NCBI GenBank assembly: GCA_041906305.1
Contig: JAYRJL010000001.1
Coordinates: forward strand, 868,001 to 932,000
DNA: 64,000 nucleotides
Direction of reading: 5' to 3'
Source of the DNA: SHVZ01 sp041906305
GTDB taxonomy: Bacteria > Pseudomonadota > Alphaproteobacteria > SHVZ01
Shown: positions 26,502 through 35,400 of the stretch, in pieces
How the letters are laid out: each line of letters begins with the position of its first letter
How positions within the stretch are numbered: position 1 is the stretch's first letter
Position numbers and translations under genes: made by a program
Notes under the pieces: model-generated
Seen by the model: the letters and a program-made list of their open reading frames with translations, nothing else
The model's database searches: none
What the model was told of the DNA's origin: nothing

Positions 26502-27866
26502 ATGACCGCCACCGACGCGAGCCATAGGACCCGGCGCGGCGTGCGATCCGTCGCCGTCAGAGGCGCCGTCGCCCTGCTCATGCTGATCGTTGTGGTTGCC
26601 GGAGGCGCGATCGCCCAGCGCAAGGCAGTCGAGAATCTGGGGGAGCCTGCGGTCGTCGTCAGCTTGTCGGGCTGGCTCGGTACGCTGGCGGTGAAGGCGA
26701 GCCTCGCGGCCCGGGACCTTGCTTCGCCCGATGACGGCGTCCGCAGCGAGGCGCGCATCCGGCTCGCCGTCGTGCTCGACGAGATGCAGCAGCAGCGCCA
26801 GCGGCTGTCACGCCGCTCGCCGCTGCCGGCCGATGTCCAAGGGGCGCTCGACAACTTCCTCACCGCCGGGCGTGCGCTGGCTGACAGCGAAGCCGCCGAT
26901 GCCGTCGAGCGGCCCGTATACCGCACGGTCATGGAACTCGGCCCTGAGCGGCTTCCGGCGCTTCTCGACCGGCTGGCTGGCCGGAACGAGGCCGACGGGC
27001 GGGCGCGGGCGGAAATCGTCACGCAAGTCCAGTATGCGACGGCGGGTGCCCTGGCCGTGGTGCTGCTGCTGTCGGTGCTGGCGATCGCACCGGCGATCGG
27101 CCGGGCCAGGGAAGAGGCACGGACGCTCGAGGACGAGGCGGCCCGGCTCACGGTCGGCTCGGCCGCGGCGGACGCCAGTCGTCGCGATCTGTCCCAGTTC
27201 CTTCTCCGGCTCGAACAGACATTGGCAGCGGCGGTCAAGACCGTGGTCGGGCTTTCGGACGTTCTCGCGCTCGGTGCGGCCGGACCGCTCAACGACAAGC
27301 AGCGCGAATATGCCCAGCGCATCCGCGGCGACGGCCAGCGCCTGGCGCAGCTGCTCGAGGACGTGCACGACCTGGCGCTGATCGACGCCGGCCAGCTGAA
27401 GCTGGACGAGCGCACGATCGATCTCGGTCCCTTCATCGCCCAGACGCTCGACCAGATGCGCGGTCAGGCCGATCGCAGCCGGATTGCGCTGATGCACAGC
27501 CTGCCGGTCGACATGCCGCGCCTCTCGGCCGATCCGAGCCGGCTGCGCCAGATGGTCCGCCGCCTGCTCGATCTGGCGATCCGTGCCGGCGAGAGCGGCG
27601 GCCAGGTCCATGTTCGGGTGGCGCGCGAGCCGACGGGCGGCCTCGCGCTCTCGGTCGAAAGCCCCAGCCAGGGCTTCGGCCACCCCGATGCAGAAGTTGC
27701 GCTGTCACGCATCGAAGGGCCCAACGGCGCCTCGGCGCTCACGCTGCCGCTGGTCAAGGCCCTGGCCGAGCGCCATGGAGGGCGGATGACCGTCGGCCCT
27801 GCGCCGGGCCGTGGTTCGGTCGCGACCTTGCACTTTCCGCCGGCACGGACCGTCGCCGCGGCCTAG
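26502..27866 (+). CDS. Membrane histidine-kinase-like protein with all catalytic motifs degenerate
   Basis: A 454-residue protein with two membrane helices (about 21-38 and 178-200) enclosing a periplasmic helical domain, then a dimerisation-like region and a HATPase-like C-terminus. Aligning FLLRLEQTLAAAVKTVVGLS to the usual H-box puts glutamine at the phosphorylated position (Q239). The N-box asparagine is leucine (L358 in RRLLDLAI), the G1 aspartate is serine (S387 in SVESPSQGFG), and the G2 glycines are lost (ASALTLPLVKAL). The scaffold is retained while catalysis should be dead, so it is probably a signalling pseudokinase. It ends in a shared CTAG with the cyclase gene. Confidence 0.82.
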   Translation: MTATDASHRTRRGVRSVAVRGAVALLMLIVVVAGGAIAQRKAVENLGEPAVVVSLSGWLGTLAVKASLAARDLASPDDGVRSEARIRLAVVLDEMQQQRQRLSRRSPLPADVQGALDNFLTAGRALADSEAADAVERPVYRTVMELGPERLPALLDRLAGRNEADGRARAEIVTQVQYATAGALAVVLLLSVLAIAPAIGRAREEARTLEDEAARLTVGSAAADASRRDLSQFLLRLEQTLAAAVKTVVGLSDVLALGAAGPLNDKQREYAQRIRGDGQRLAQLLEDVHDLALIDAGQLKLDERTIDLGPFIAQTLDQMRGQADRSRIALMHSLPVDMPRLSADPSRLRQMVRRLLDLAIRAGESGGQVHVRVAREPTGGLALSVESPSQGFGHPDAEVALSRIEGPNGASALTLPLVKALAERHGGRMTVGPAPGRGSVATLHFPPARTVAAA

Positions 27867-29065
27867 GCCCGGGCGTGGACCGGATCGGCCGGTGCGAACG
27901 CCTCGCGCTCGCCGGCCACGCCCTTGAAGCTGTGCCTTCCCAGCGGCCGCATCTCGCCCGCAGCCGCCTTCGCTATCTCCTCCGACAGCACGATCGGCTC
28001 GCCGAGCGGCTTGCAGAGCTGGGCGAGACGGCTCACCAGGTTGACGGTCGGGCCGATCACCGTGAAATCCAGGCGCTCGGGCGAACCGACATTGCCGTAC
28101 ATGACGGGGCCGAGATGCAGCGCGATGCCGCAGCGGATCTCCGGATAGTTGGCGCCCGCGCGCTCGCCGTTGAGCGCGGCGAGGCGGCCGACCAGCGCCC
28201 GTGCCGCGGCGATCCCACGGACCGTCGCATCCCGGTCGTTCTCCTCGCAGCGGAAGATCGCGAGGATTGCATCGCCCATGAACTTGAGAACCTCGCCGCC
28301 GGCCTCGGTGACGGATTCGACCGCGGCGGAGAAATAGGCATTGAGGAGGCCGAGCATCTCGTCGCGCGGGAGGGTTTCCGACAGCGAGGTGAAGTTGCGC
28401 AGATCGCACCACCAGACCACCGCACGGACCGTGTGGCCGACACCCTGCACGACCTCCCCGGTCAGGATCCGGCGCGTGGGTTCAGCCCCTACATAGGTGC
28501 TGAGCAGGCTCTCGATCGACCGGCGACCGGAATGGATCTGGCCGATGACGGCGAGCGCCGGAGCGATGTCATCGAGCAGGCGCAGGTGGTGCGCCTGGAA
28601 ACCGTCGGGGTGGTCGCTGCCATAGGTGACGATGCCGCCCTGAAGCCCGTGCCCCATGTCGAGCAGCATGACGTAGTAGTCGGTGAGACCCTTGTCGCGC
28701 AGCTCTTCGAGGACCGGAAAGTCGAACTCTGCCTCCGGGCCGACTAGGCGGCGGCGAAGCGGCTCGCGCGTGCGCATCACCTGCGCGATCGGGCTATGCG
28801 AAAAGACGCGCGAGCCCATCTGGTTTCGCGGGCGGGCGATGTCGCGCACTTCGACGCCGCGAACCCATTCCGAGGTCGAGGCGCGGAGTATCGGATGAAG
28901 ATGGGTCAGCGTCAGGCCCAGCCGGAACAGCGGCACGCCGGCGTCGACCAGTCGACCGGCGACGTTCTCGACGAAGCTCCGCGGTGAATCGAAGCGGGCG
29001 CCTTCGGCCAGCAGCCAGCGAACGAGAGCCGCTGCCGCCGGCGTCGAGCTTTCGGCTTCGCTCAC
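27863..29065 (-). CDS. Class III adenylate cyclase, soluble
   Basis: A 400-residue protein with an N-terminal sensor-like region of about 200 residues and a C-terminal class III cyclase domain. The metal aspartates are in CDLRNFTSLSE and FMGDAILAIF; the adenine-selecting lysine precedes the latter (VLKFMGD) and the aspartate is in LDFTVIGPTVN; the catalytic Asn/Arg are in NLVSRLA. It should make cAMP. The N-terminal region resembles the domain found in many alphaproteobacterial cyclases and has no membrane helix. The GTG start at 29065 overlaps the preceding gene's stop codon (GTGA). A longer upstream frame exists but only shadows that gene. Confidence 0.88.
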   Translation of the reverse strand: MSEAESSTPAAAALVRWLLAEGARFDSPRSFVENVAGRLVDAGVPLFRLGLTLTHLHPILRASTSEWVRGVEVRDIARPRNQMGSRVFSHSPIAQVMRTREPLRRRLVGPEAEFDFPVLEELRDKGLTDYYVMLLDMGHGLQGGIVTYGSDHPDGFQAHHLRLLDDIAPALAVIGQIHSGRRSIESLLSTYVGAEPTRRILTGEVVQGVGHTVRAVVWWCDLRNFTSLSETLPRDEMLGLLNAYFSAAVESVTEAGGEVLKFMGDAILAIFRCEENDRDATVRGIAAARALVGRLAALNGERAGANYPEIRCGIALHLGPVMYGNVGSPERLDFTVIGPTVNLVSRLAQLCKPLGEPIVLSEEIAKAAAGEMRPLGRHSFKGVAGEREAFAPADPVHARA

Positions 29066-29568
29066 GATCCGGGTTTCGGCTGCGGCTGATGCGGCGGCGG
29101 CCGTCGCGGCGGTCGCACGATCACATCGACCGGACGGCCCCAGATGCCGACGCCGCGCGACTCGGCGAGGCGCTCCCACTGGACATACTCGAATGGCGCG
29201 CCCGGTCCGGCCATCGCCCAGCCGTTCAGCACCATCCAGCCGCCCAGATCCTCGCCGCGCACCGTGCACCGCCCGAGCATGGCGCCGGCCTCGTCGCGAC
29301 CGAGATCCTGGCAATGCACGAACTCGGCGCCGATCTTGCGCGAGAGTTGGAGGACCGCCCTCGGGCCGCACGCGCCCGGCATGTCCGGCGCATTGCAGAG
29401 CCGGTCCGTCGGCGGGATCGAGATGCCGTGGATCCTCACCAGGCGGCCGAGTATCGAGAGGCTGCCGTCGTCGAGGACGCGGGCGGAACTCGACAGGTCG
29501 GCCGCCGCGGGAAAGGCGGTCGCCATGGCGATCGCGGCGCTGGCGCAAACGGTCCGAAAGCGGGTCAT
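29062..29568 (-). CDS. Secreted thermonuclease-like (SNase-fold) protein
   Basis: A 168-residue protein with a signal peptide (MTRFRTVCASAAIAMATAFP) and an SNase-like domain: SILGRLVRIHGISIPP, then CGPRAVLQLSRKIG and CTVRGEDLGGWMVLNGWA. The conserved catalytic arginine/glutamate pattern of active thermonucleases (ERxGxL near the end) is not obvious, so nuclease activity is doubtful. Mature cysteines may form disulfides. The tail is proline-rich. The start at 29568 is preferred over an in-frame ATG at 29616 because the signal peptide begins there. It is coupled to the cyclase gene by a GTGA overlap. Confidence 0.7.
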   Translation of the reverse strand: MTRFRTVCASAAIAMATAFPAAADLSSSARVLDDGSLSILGRLVRIHGISIPPTDRLCNAPDMPGACGPRAVLQLSRKIGAEFVHCQDLGRDEAGAMLGRCTVRGEDLGGWMVLNGWAMAGPGAPFEYVQWERLAESRGVGIWGRPVDVIVRPPRRPPPHQPQPKPGS

Positions 29569-29637
29569 GACTGCTCGCCGGATATTCGGTCCGAGCAGAT
29601 CATATAGGTGCGGCAAAATCTTGGCGAAAGCCGCCCC

Positions 29638-30240
29638 TCACACGATCCGGCTCGCAAGCCCGATCAGGGCGCCCCGGAGCGCGACCCTCCAGGACCCGCC
29701 ATGCGGCCGGCGGAACACGCCGACCGTGTCTCCCCATTGCGCGCTGTCGGCGACCGGATGCGGCGCCCAGTCGGTGGTGACCTCACGCAACTCGAGCCCG
29801 GCGTATTTGGCGAGCGCGCGATAGCCGTCTGGATAGAAGCGCCAGCAGTCGTTCGGGTAGCGATGCTCGGGGCCCCGCGACGGCGCGATCAGGAAGATGT
29901 GGCCGCCGGGCTTCGTCACCCGCGCCATCTCCAGGAAGAGGATCCAGAAGTACTCGACATGCTCGAAGGCTTGGCCGGAGACGATCACGTCCGCCGTCGC
30001 CGACGGGAGCGGCAGGCGATTGGGATTCGCCATCACGATGTCGACGTTCTTGCCGGGCTCGAGGTCGATGCCGCGATAGCGCCAGCCGGGATTCTCGAAC
30101 AGCGGGCGATAGCTGCCGGGCTGCGCCGGGTCGGGCGTCACCACGTCGGACGAGCCAATGTCGAGGATCTCCATCCGCTTGCCGCGATCGAGATACCGGC
30201 CGATCAGGTCCTGCATGTGCTGGTAGGAGCTGAGATGCAT
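29638..30240 (-). CDS. SAM-dependent methyltransferase, polysaccharide cluster
   Basis: A 200-residue class I methyltransferase. The SAM motif is partly altered, ILDIGSSDVVTPD, then RYRGIDLEPGKNVD (motif II), a SGQAFEHVEYFW segment typical of Methyltransf_11-type enzymes, and ARVTKPGGHIFLIAP. It is the last gene of the export operon and starts within the wzt stop codon (TGATG at 30238-30242). It probably methylates a sugar of the exported glycan or its terminal residue. No membrane segment. Confidence 0.83.
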   Translation of the reverse strand: MHLSSYQHMQDLIGRYLDRGKRMEILDIGSSDVVTPDPAQPGSYRPLFENPGWRYRGIDLEPGKNVDIVMANPNRLPLPSATADVIVSGQAFEHVEYFWILFLEMARVTKPGGHIFLIAPSRGPEHRYPNDCWRFYPDGYRALAKYAGLELREVTTDWAPHPVADSAQWGDTVGVFRRPHGGSWRVALRGALIGLASRIV

Positions 30241-31580
30241 CAGCCGGATGTCCTCTCGATCGAGATCTCGTGCATCGGTACGCCGACGAGCCCGGTGGCG
30301 GCGCTCGAAGCATGAGAGGTGAAGGCGAGCGCGTCGTGGATCCAGTGGTGCTGGATGTGGTCGGCCGCGTCGCCGTCGGCGACCGCGACGGCGATCGTAT
30401 AGGTGCCGACGCTGAGGATCGGCATGCGGAAGCGGAAGCGCGCGCGCAGCCGCTCGCCCGCAGCCATCGGCACGGCGTCGCCCGCGTGGCTCAGATAGGT
30501 GTTGTCGCCGAACAGATGCTGGCCGAGCCGGTCCTTGACCAGGAAGCCGACGATGGGCCGGGCGATCGGCGCGTGCGCGACGACGTCGATCGCCAGGGTT
30601 GCCATCTCGCCGCCGACGCACCAGGAGAACGGCTGCCCCTCCTCGGTTTCCATCCGGACGCTGACGATCTCCGCCATTCCCTTGCCGAAGGAGGCGCCGT
30701 CGGGCTTGAAGGCGAAGAGTTCGATGTCGTTGCGATGCTGGCTCGCGTTGATCAGCCGCAGGCGGCCGTCGACGGCGGACGCCGGAAGCCCGGACTCGTC
30801 GGTGGAGGCGCGACGCGGGCGCGCGGTCTCGCCCTCGACCTGTGACGCGCTGGCACTCTCGGCCAGGTAGTCCTCGACGACCACCTTCGCCGGTCCGATG
30901 GCGCGGACACGGCCCTGCTCCAGCCAGATGACCCGGTCGCAGAAGCCGAGGACGGCGGCCGTGTCGTGGCTGACGAAGAGGATCGAACCGTTCTCCTGGA
31001 ACTTGCGGAGGAAGCGGATGCATTTCTGCGCGAAGAAGGCGTCGCCGACCGACAGCGCCTCGTCGACGATCATCAGGTCGGCATCGACATGGGCGGCGAC
31101 CGCGAAGGCGAGCCGCATGTACATGCCGCTCGAATAGGTGCGGACCGGTCGTTCGATATGCTCCCCGAGCTCGGCGAAGGCGACGATCGAGTCGTAGCGC
31201 TCGGTGATCTCCCTGGGCGTGAGGCCGAGCAGGGCGGCGTTCAGGTGGATGTTCTCGCGGCCGGTGAAGTCCGGATTGAAACCCGCGCCCAGTTCCAGCA
31301 GGGCGGCAATGCGGCCATGCACCTCGATGGTGCCGGAGGTCGGCTGGACGGTGCCGGTGACGAGCTGGAGGAAGGTGGACTTGCCGGCGCCGTTGCGGCC
31401 GATGACACCGACCGTCTCGCCGCGGTTCACGTCCAGCGAAAGGTCGTCGAGGGCCCGCAGCTCGTGATGGAGCTTGCGCCGGCCGCGCCACAGCGACTCC
31501 ATTATGCGGTCGCGCGGGCTCGCATAGAGCCGGTAGCTCTTCGAGAGGTGCCGGGCGCGGAGGATGGGTTCGCCGGTCAT
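30240..31580 (-). CDS. wzt: O-antigen/capsule ABC exporter ATPase with C-terminal glycan-binding region
   Basis: A 446-residue Wzt-type ATPase. Walker A GRNGAGKST is at residues 61-69, the signature TYSSGMYMRLAFA near 149, and Walker B MIVDEALSVGD near 170. After the ATPase and a linker around 235-285 comes a beta-rich C-terminal domain of about 160 residues (IELFAFKPDG to the end). In Escherichia coli O8/O9a and Klebsiella O12 Wzt proteins this extra domain binds the modified non-reducing end of the glycan before export. Its presence therefore predicts a polymer with a recognised terminal modification. Four bases separate its start from the wzm stop. Confidence 0.92.
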   Translation of the reverse strand: MTGEPILRARHLSKSYRLYASPRDRIMESLWRGRRKLHHELRALDDLSLDVNRGETVGVIGRNGAGKSTFLQLVTGTVQPTSGTIEVHGRIAALLELGAGFNPDFTGRENIHLNAALLGLTPREITERYDSIVAFAELGEHIERPVRTYSSGMYMRLAFAVAAHVDADLMIVDEALSVGDAFFAQKCIRFLRKFQENGSILFVSHDTAAVLGFCDRVIWLEQGRVRAIGPAKVVVEDYLAESASASQVEGETARPRRASTDESGLPASAVDGRLRLINASQHRNDIELFAFKPDGASFGKGMAEIVSVRMETEEGQPFSWCVGGEMATLAIDVVAHAPIARPIVGFLVKDRLGQHLFGDNTYLSHAGDAVPMAAGERLRARFRFRMPILSVGTYTIAVAVADGDAADHIQHHWIHDALAFTSHASSAATGLVGVPMHEISIERTSG

Positions 31581-31584
31581 GCGG

Positions 31585-32466
31585 CTACAGCACGTCCGGG
31601 AAGCCGCGCCTGAGCTTCATGAAGAAGAGGTAGCCGCCCCAGGCAAGCGCCCAGCCGAGCAGCCCCACCCAGGCAAGCTGGAACCAGTCGGGCCAGCGTC
31701 CCCAGAGCAGGACGCCGCGCGCCTCCTCGACCAGGATCGCCAGCGGGTTGAGGGCAATGACCGGGCGGAACGCCTCGGGCACCGCGCTCACCGGGTAGAA
31801 GATCGGGATCAGGAACATCAGCAGCGTGACCAGGAGGCCGACCACCTGGCCGAGATCGCGGAAATACACGCCGGCCGCCGAGACGGCCCAGGTGATGCCG
31901 AGGATGCCTAGGACGAGCGGCGCCAGCACCAGCGGGAAGGCGAGGACGGTCACGCCCGGCGTGAATCCGAGGACGGTTGCGATCACCAGAAGCACCGCGG
32001 TCGCGATGACTAGCTGGAACAGGGCTCCGCCAAGGATCATGGCGGGCAGGATCTGGACCGGAAAGACGACCTTCTTCACGAGGTTCGCCTGGGAGAGGAC
32101 GAGGCCCGGTGCCCGCGTCACGCAATCGGAAAAGCAGGTGAAGATCAGAAGGCCGGCGAAGGCGACGAGGGCGAACTCGCCATGTCCGGCGGTCGAGGCG
32201 CCCCATCTCACGCGGAAGATCACGCTGAAGACGAAGGTATAGACCACGAGCGTCAGCAGCGGCGTGGCCAGCGACCAGACGAACCCGAGTGCCGAGCCGC
32301 GATAGCGGCTCTCGATCTCACGTCGCGTCATCGCCGACAGCAGCGCGCGATTGCGCCAGAGATCGAGGAAAGGGGCGAGCGGGCTGAAATCGATGCGAGC
32401 GCGGGTCTCGTTGGTCGAGACCGGGTGGCGGCGCTCCTGTCCGGTCGGAGGCGCGGCGACGCTCAC
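31585..32466 (-). CDS. wzm: O-antigen/capsule ABC exporter permease
   Basis: A 293-residue Wzm-type permease with six hydrophobic segments. The amphipathic N-terminal block LSAMTRREIESRYRGSALG and LNPLAILVEEARGVLLWG near the C-terminus are family marks. It forms the inner-membrane channel for the undecaprenyl-linked polymer with Wzt. The GTG start at 32466 overlaps the glycosyltransferase stop (GTGA at 32463-32466). A later GTG (VSTNETRARIDF, about 15 residues in) could also serve. Confidence 0.92.
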   Translation of the reverse strand: MSVAAPPTGQERRHPVSTNETRARIDFSPLAPFLDLWRNRALLSAMTRREIESRYRGSALGFVWSLATPLLTLVVYTFVFSVIFRVRWGASTAGHGEFALVAFAGLLIFTCFSDCVTRAPGLVLSQANLVKKVVFPVQILPAMILGGALFQLVIATAVLLVIATVLGFTPGVTVLAFPLVLAPLVLGILGITWAVSAAGVYFRDLGQVVGLLVTLLMFLIPIFYPVSAVPEAFRPVIALNPLAILVEEARGVLLWGRWPDWFQLAWVGLLGWALAWGGYLFFMKLRRGFPDVL

Positions 32467-35400
32467 GCGACCGCCGTGGAGGGCTTCAGGAAGGCCTGCC
32501 ATGGCCGCTCGCGCCTGGGCGGGAACGCCATGACCGGGTGTGCGGTGGAAAGCGACAGGTTGGGATTGAAGAAGGGATCGGTCTCGAGACGCTGGCTCCA
32601 GCGCTCGCGCATATAGGCGATCTCGCGCTTGAACCTTTCGAGGTGATGGGCGGCGAGATCGTTGCCGCGGCTCTTCGACTCCCAGTGATAGAGCGTCGCC
32701 TCCGGCGTCCAGACGATCTGGTAGCCCTTCTCGGTGATCCGCAGGCAGAAGTCGACGTCGTTGAAGGCGACCTTGAGGTTGACTTCGTCGAGGCCGCCGA
32801 CCTCGTCATACACTGCGCGGCGGAGCGCTAGGCACGCGGCGGTGACGGCCGAGGAATTGCGGGCGATCTTGAGCCAGCCGAAATATCCAGGCGACTCGGC
32901 GGGCACGCCGGCATGCAGGTGGCCGGCGACGCCGTTGAGGCCGAGCACGACGCCGCCGTGCTGGACCGTGTTGTCGGGATAGAGAAGCTTCGCGCCGACC
33001 GCACCCACTTCCGGGCGGACGGCGTGCTTCACCATCTCCTTGAGCCAGCGGCGGTCGACCATCTCGATGTCGTTGTTGAGCAGCAGGACGATCTCGCCGG
33101 TCGAGGCGCGGACCGCCGCGTTGTTGATGGCCGAGAAGTTGAAGGGCCCGGGGCAGTCGAGGATGCGCACGCGCGGATCGGCACGGAGCTTGTCGAAATA
33201 GGCAAGCGTCTCCGGCTCGACGCTGTCGTTGTTGGCGATAATCAGCTCGATGTCGGGATAGTCGGTGCGCTCCAGCAACCCGGTGACGCAGGTGCGGAGC
33301 ACCGAGACGTGGTCGCGGGTCGGAACGATGGCCGAGACCTTGGGCCAGTGCGGAAGCTTGTCGCGGATCACGCGATGGTAGGCGTGAACCCAGGGTTCGA
33401 CCGTCGCGCTCACGCCCTTCGCGGCGAGATGCTCGCGGATCGCCTTGCGCGCCGCCTCGGCCGCCTTGTCGATCTGGGTCGAGGAGAAGGTGCCGGCGCC
33501 CGGGAAAAGGCGCCAGTGATAGAGAATCCAGGGGAGATGGACGACCGGACCCTTGGTACGGGCGAGAATTCGCAGCACGAGGTCGTAGTCCTGGCTTCCC
33601 TCGTAGCCGAGGCGGAACCCGCCGACGGCCTGGATCGCGTCCAGCCGATAGATGCCGAGATGGCTGACGAAGTTCTGGCCGAGCAAGAGGTCGAACCCGT
33701 AATCGGGCTTGAAGTAGGGCTCGGTCCGCATGCCGTCGTCGTTGATCTTGTCTTCGTCCGAATAGAAGACGTCGGCGTCCGGATGCTTGCCGATCGCGAG
33801 CGCCACGAGGTAGAGCGCGTGCTCGGGCAGCAGGTCGTCGTGATCGAGGAGTGCCACGTGGCTTCCGGTCGCGAGCTCGAGCGCCGAGTTGCTGGCGGCC
33901 GAGATGTGGCCGTTCTTCTCGCGGAAGGTCACCTTCACGCGGCCGTCGCGCGCCGCGTACTCCTCGAGAACCCGTCGCACATGCGGCTCGGTGGAGGCGT
34001 CGTCGGCGATGCAGAGTTCCCAATGCGGGTAGAGCTGCTTGATGACCGAGTCCATCATCTCGCGCAGATAGCGCTCGGTCGTGTTGTAGACCGGCACCAC
34101 GACCGAGATCAGCGGCAGCTGCTTCAGCGTCTGGACATGGGCGGCGATCGCGGCGCGGTCCGCGTCGGTCAGGCGCTCGCAGCTTTCGATCCAGCGGTGA
34201 TAGAGGTTGGCGCCCTGGACGCCGTAGGCGGTCGTGGCGCGGGACACGGTCGCCCGCACGCCGTGCTTCAGCAGGTACCGGACCGCGTTCGGGAAGCGCG
34301 CGCGCTGACGCCACAGGAGGTTGGCGGCGAGCTCCGCCTGGCCGATCTCGCGGATGCGGATCTCGGGCGGCGCGTCGAGCGCCGCGTGTGATCCCTGCAC
34401 CATCAGCTTGAGCGCGGCGACGCTGTCCGGAAGCCGGATCAGATGGCCCTGCAGGCGGCCGCGGATCGGCGGCAGGCCGAAAGGCTGCCAGCGGCCGCCG
34501 CCGTGATCGACGTAGAGCGTGAGGAACACCGCCCCGTCATAGGCCGGGCCGTCATAGTTGAAGGATACCCAGCGCGTCGGCATGCGACTGCGCGACGACG
34601 TCGCGTCGTACCAGTCGGCATGGCCGGCCGGCGTATCGGTGACCTCGATCGGCGCCGAGCGCGCAAGGCTGAGCCGGTGGGTCGTCGACCGCAGCAGCCG
34701 GCGGGCGCCGCCGAGCGCGCGGCCGAGGAAACGGATCGGCCTGGTCAGCCGCCACGACGTCGACGTCTCGAAGCCGCGGACACGGGCCTCGAGCGCGTGG
34801 ACCTGGCCGGACAGCGCGCTGCCGGTTGCCTGGAGCTGATGGCGAAGCTGGGCCTCGCTGTTCTGCAGCCCGCCGATCTGCTGGGCCTTCGAGGCGATCT
34901 CGGCCTGCAGCGCATCGATCCGCCGATGCTGCTCGTCGATCACGCCCTGACGCCAGGTCGCGTGCTCGTGCTCCTTCTGGGTCTGGAGATTGGCCTCGTG
35001 CAGCCTGGTCAGCGCATCGGACAGCTCGAGCCTGGCCGTCTCTCTGACCTTGGCCAGCTCGCTCGTCGCCGCGTCGCGCGCCGTCGTCATGTTCTCGGCG
35101 TGCGCCTCGGCCGCCTTCCAGTGGCGCTCGCTGAGGTCGAGATCGATCTCGCGCTGGATCGAGCGGCCGCGGCCGGCGAAGAAGTCGCGCACGATCGCGA
35201 TCGAGGCCGTGTCGAGGCCCGTCAGCCAGCGGATACTCTCCGGCTGCTCGGGACCGACCGCGAGCACGCCAAGTCCATGTCCGTGCAGGAAGTCGAACGA
35301 CGGATAGCGTGCCTTGACCTCGTCCCAGAAGCGCCAGGCGCCGAAGGTGCCGCCCCGCTCGTTGATGTCGTGGAAAAGGACGACGGCGCGCCGGCTCAGC

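Noticed and set aside
27863..29548. Longer version of the cyclase starting inside the nuclease-like gene
   Set aside because: The added residues are an alternative frame of the upstream gene; GTG 29065 couples to its stop codon and gives a standard product.
29638..31491. Apparent 617-residue fusion extending the methyltransferase upstream through wzt
   Set aside because: The upstream part is an out-of-frame reading of wzt; the start at 30240 overlaps the wzt stop codon and gives a normal methyltransferase.
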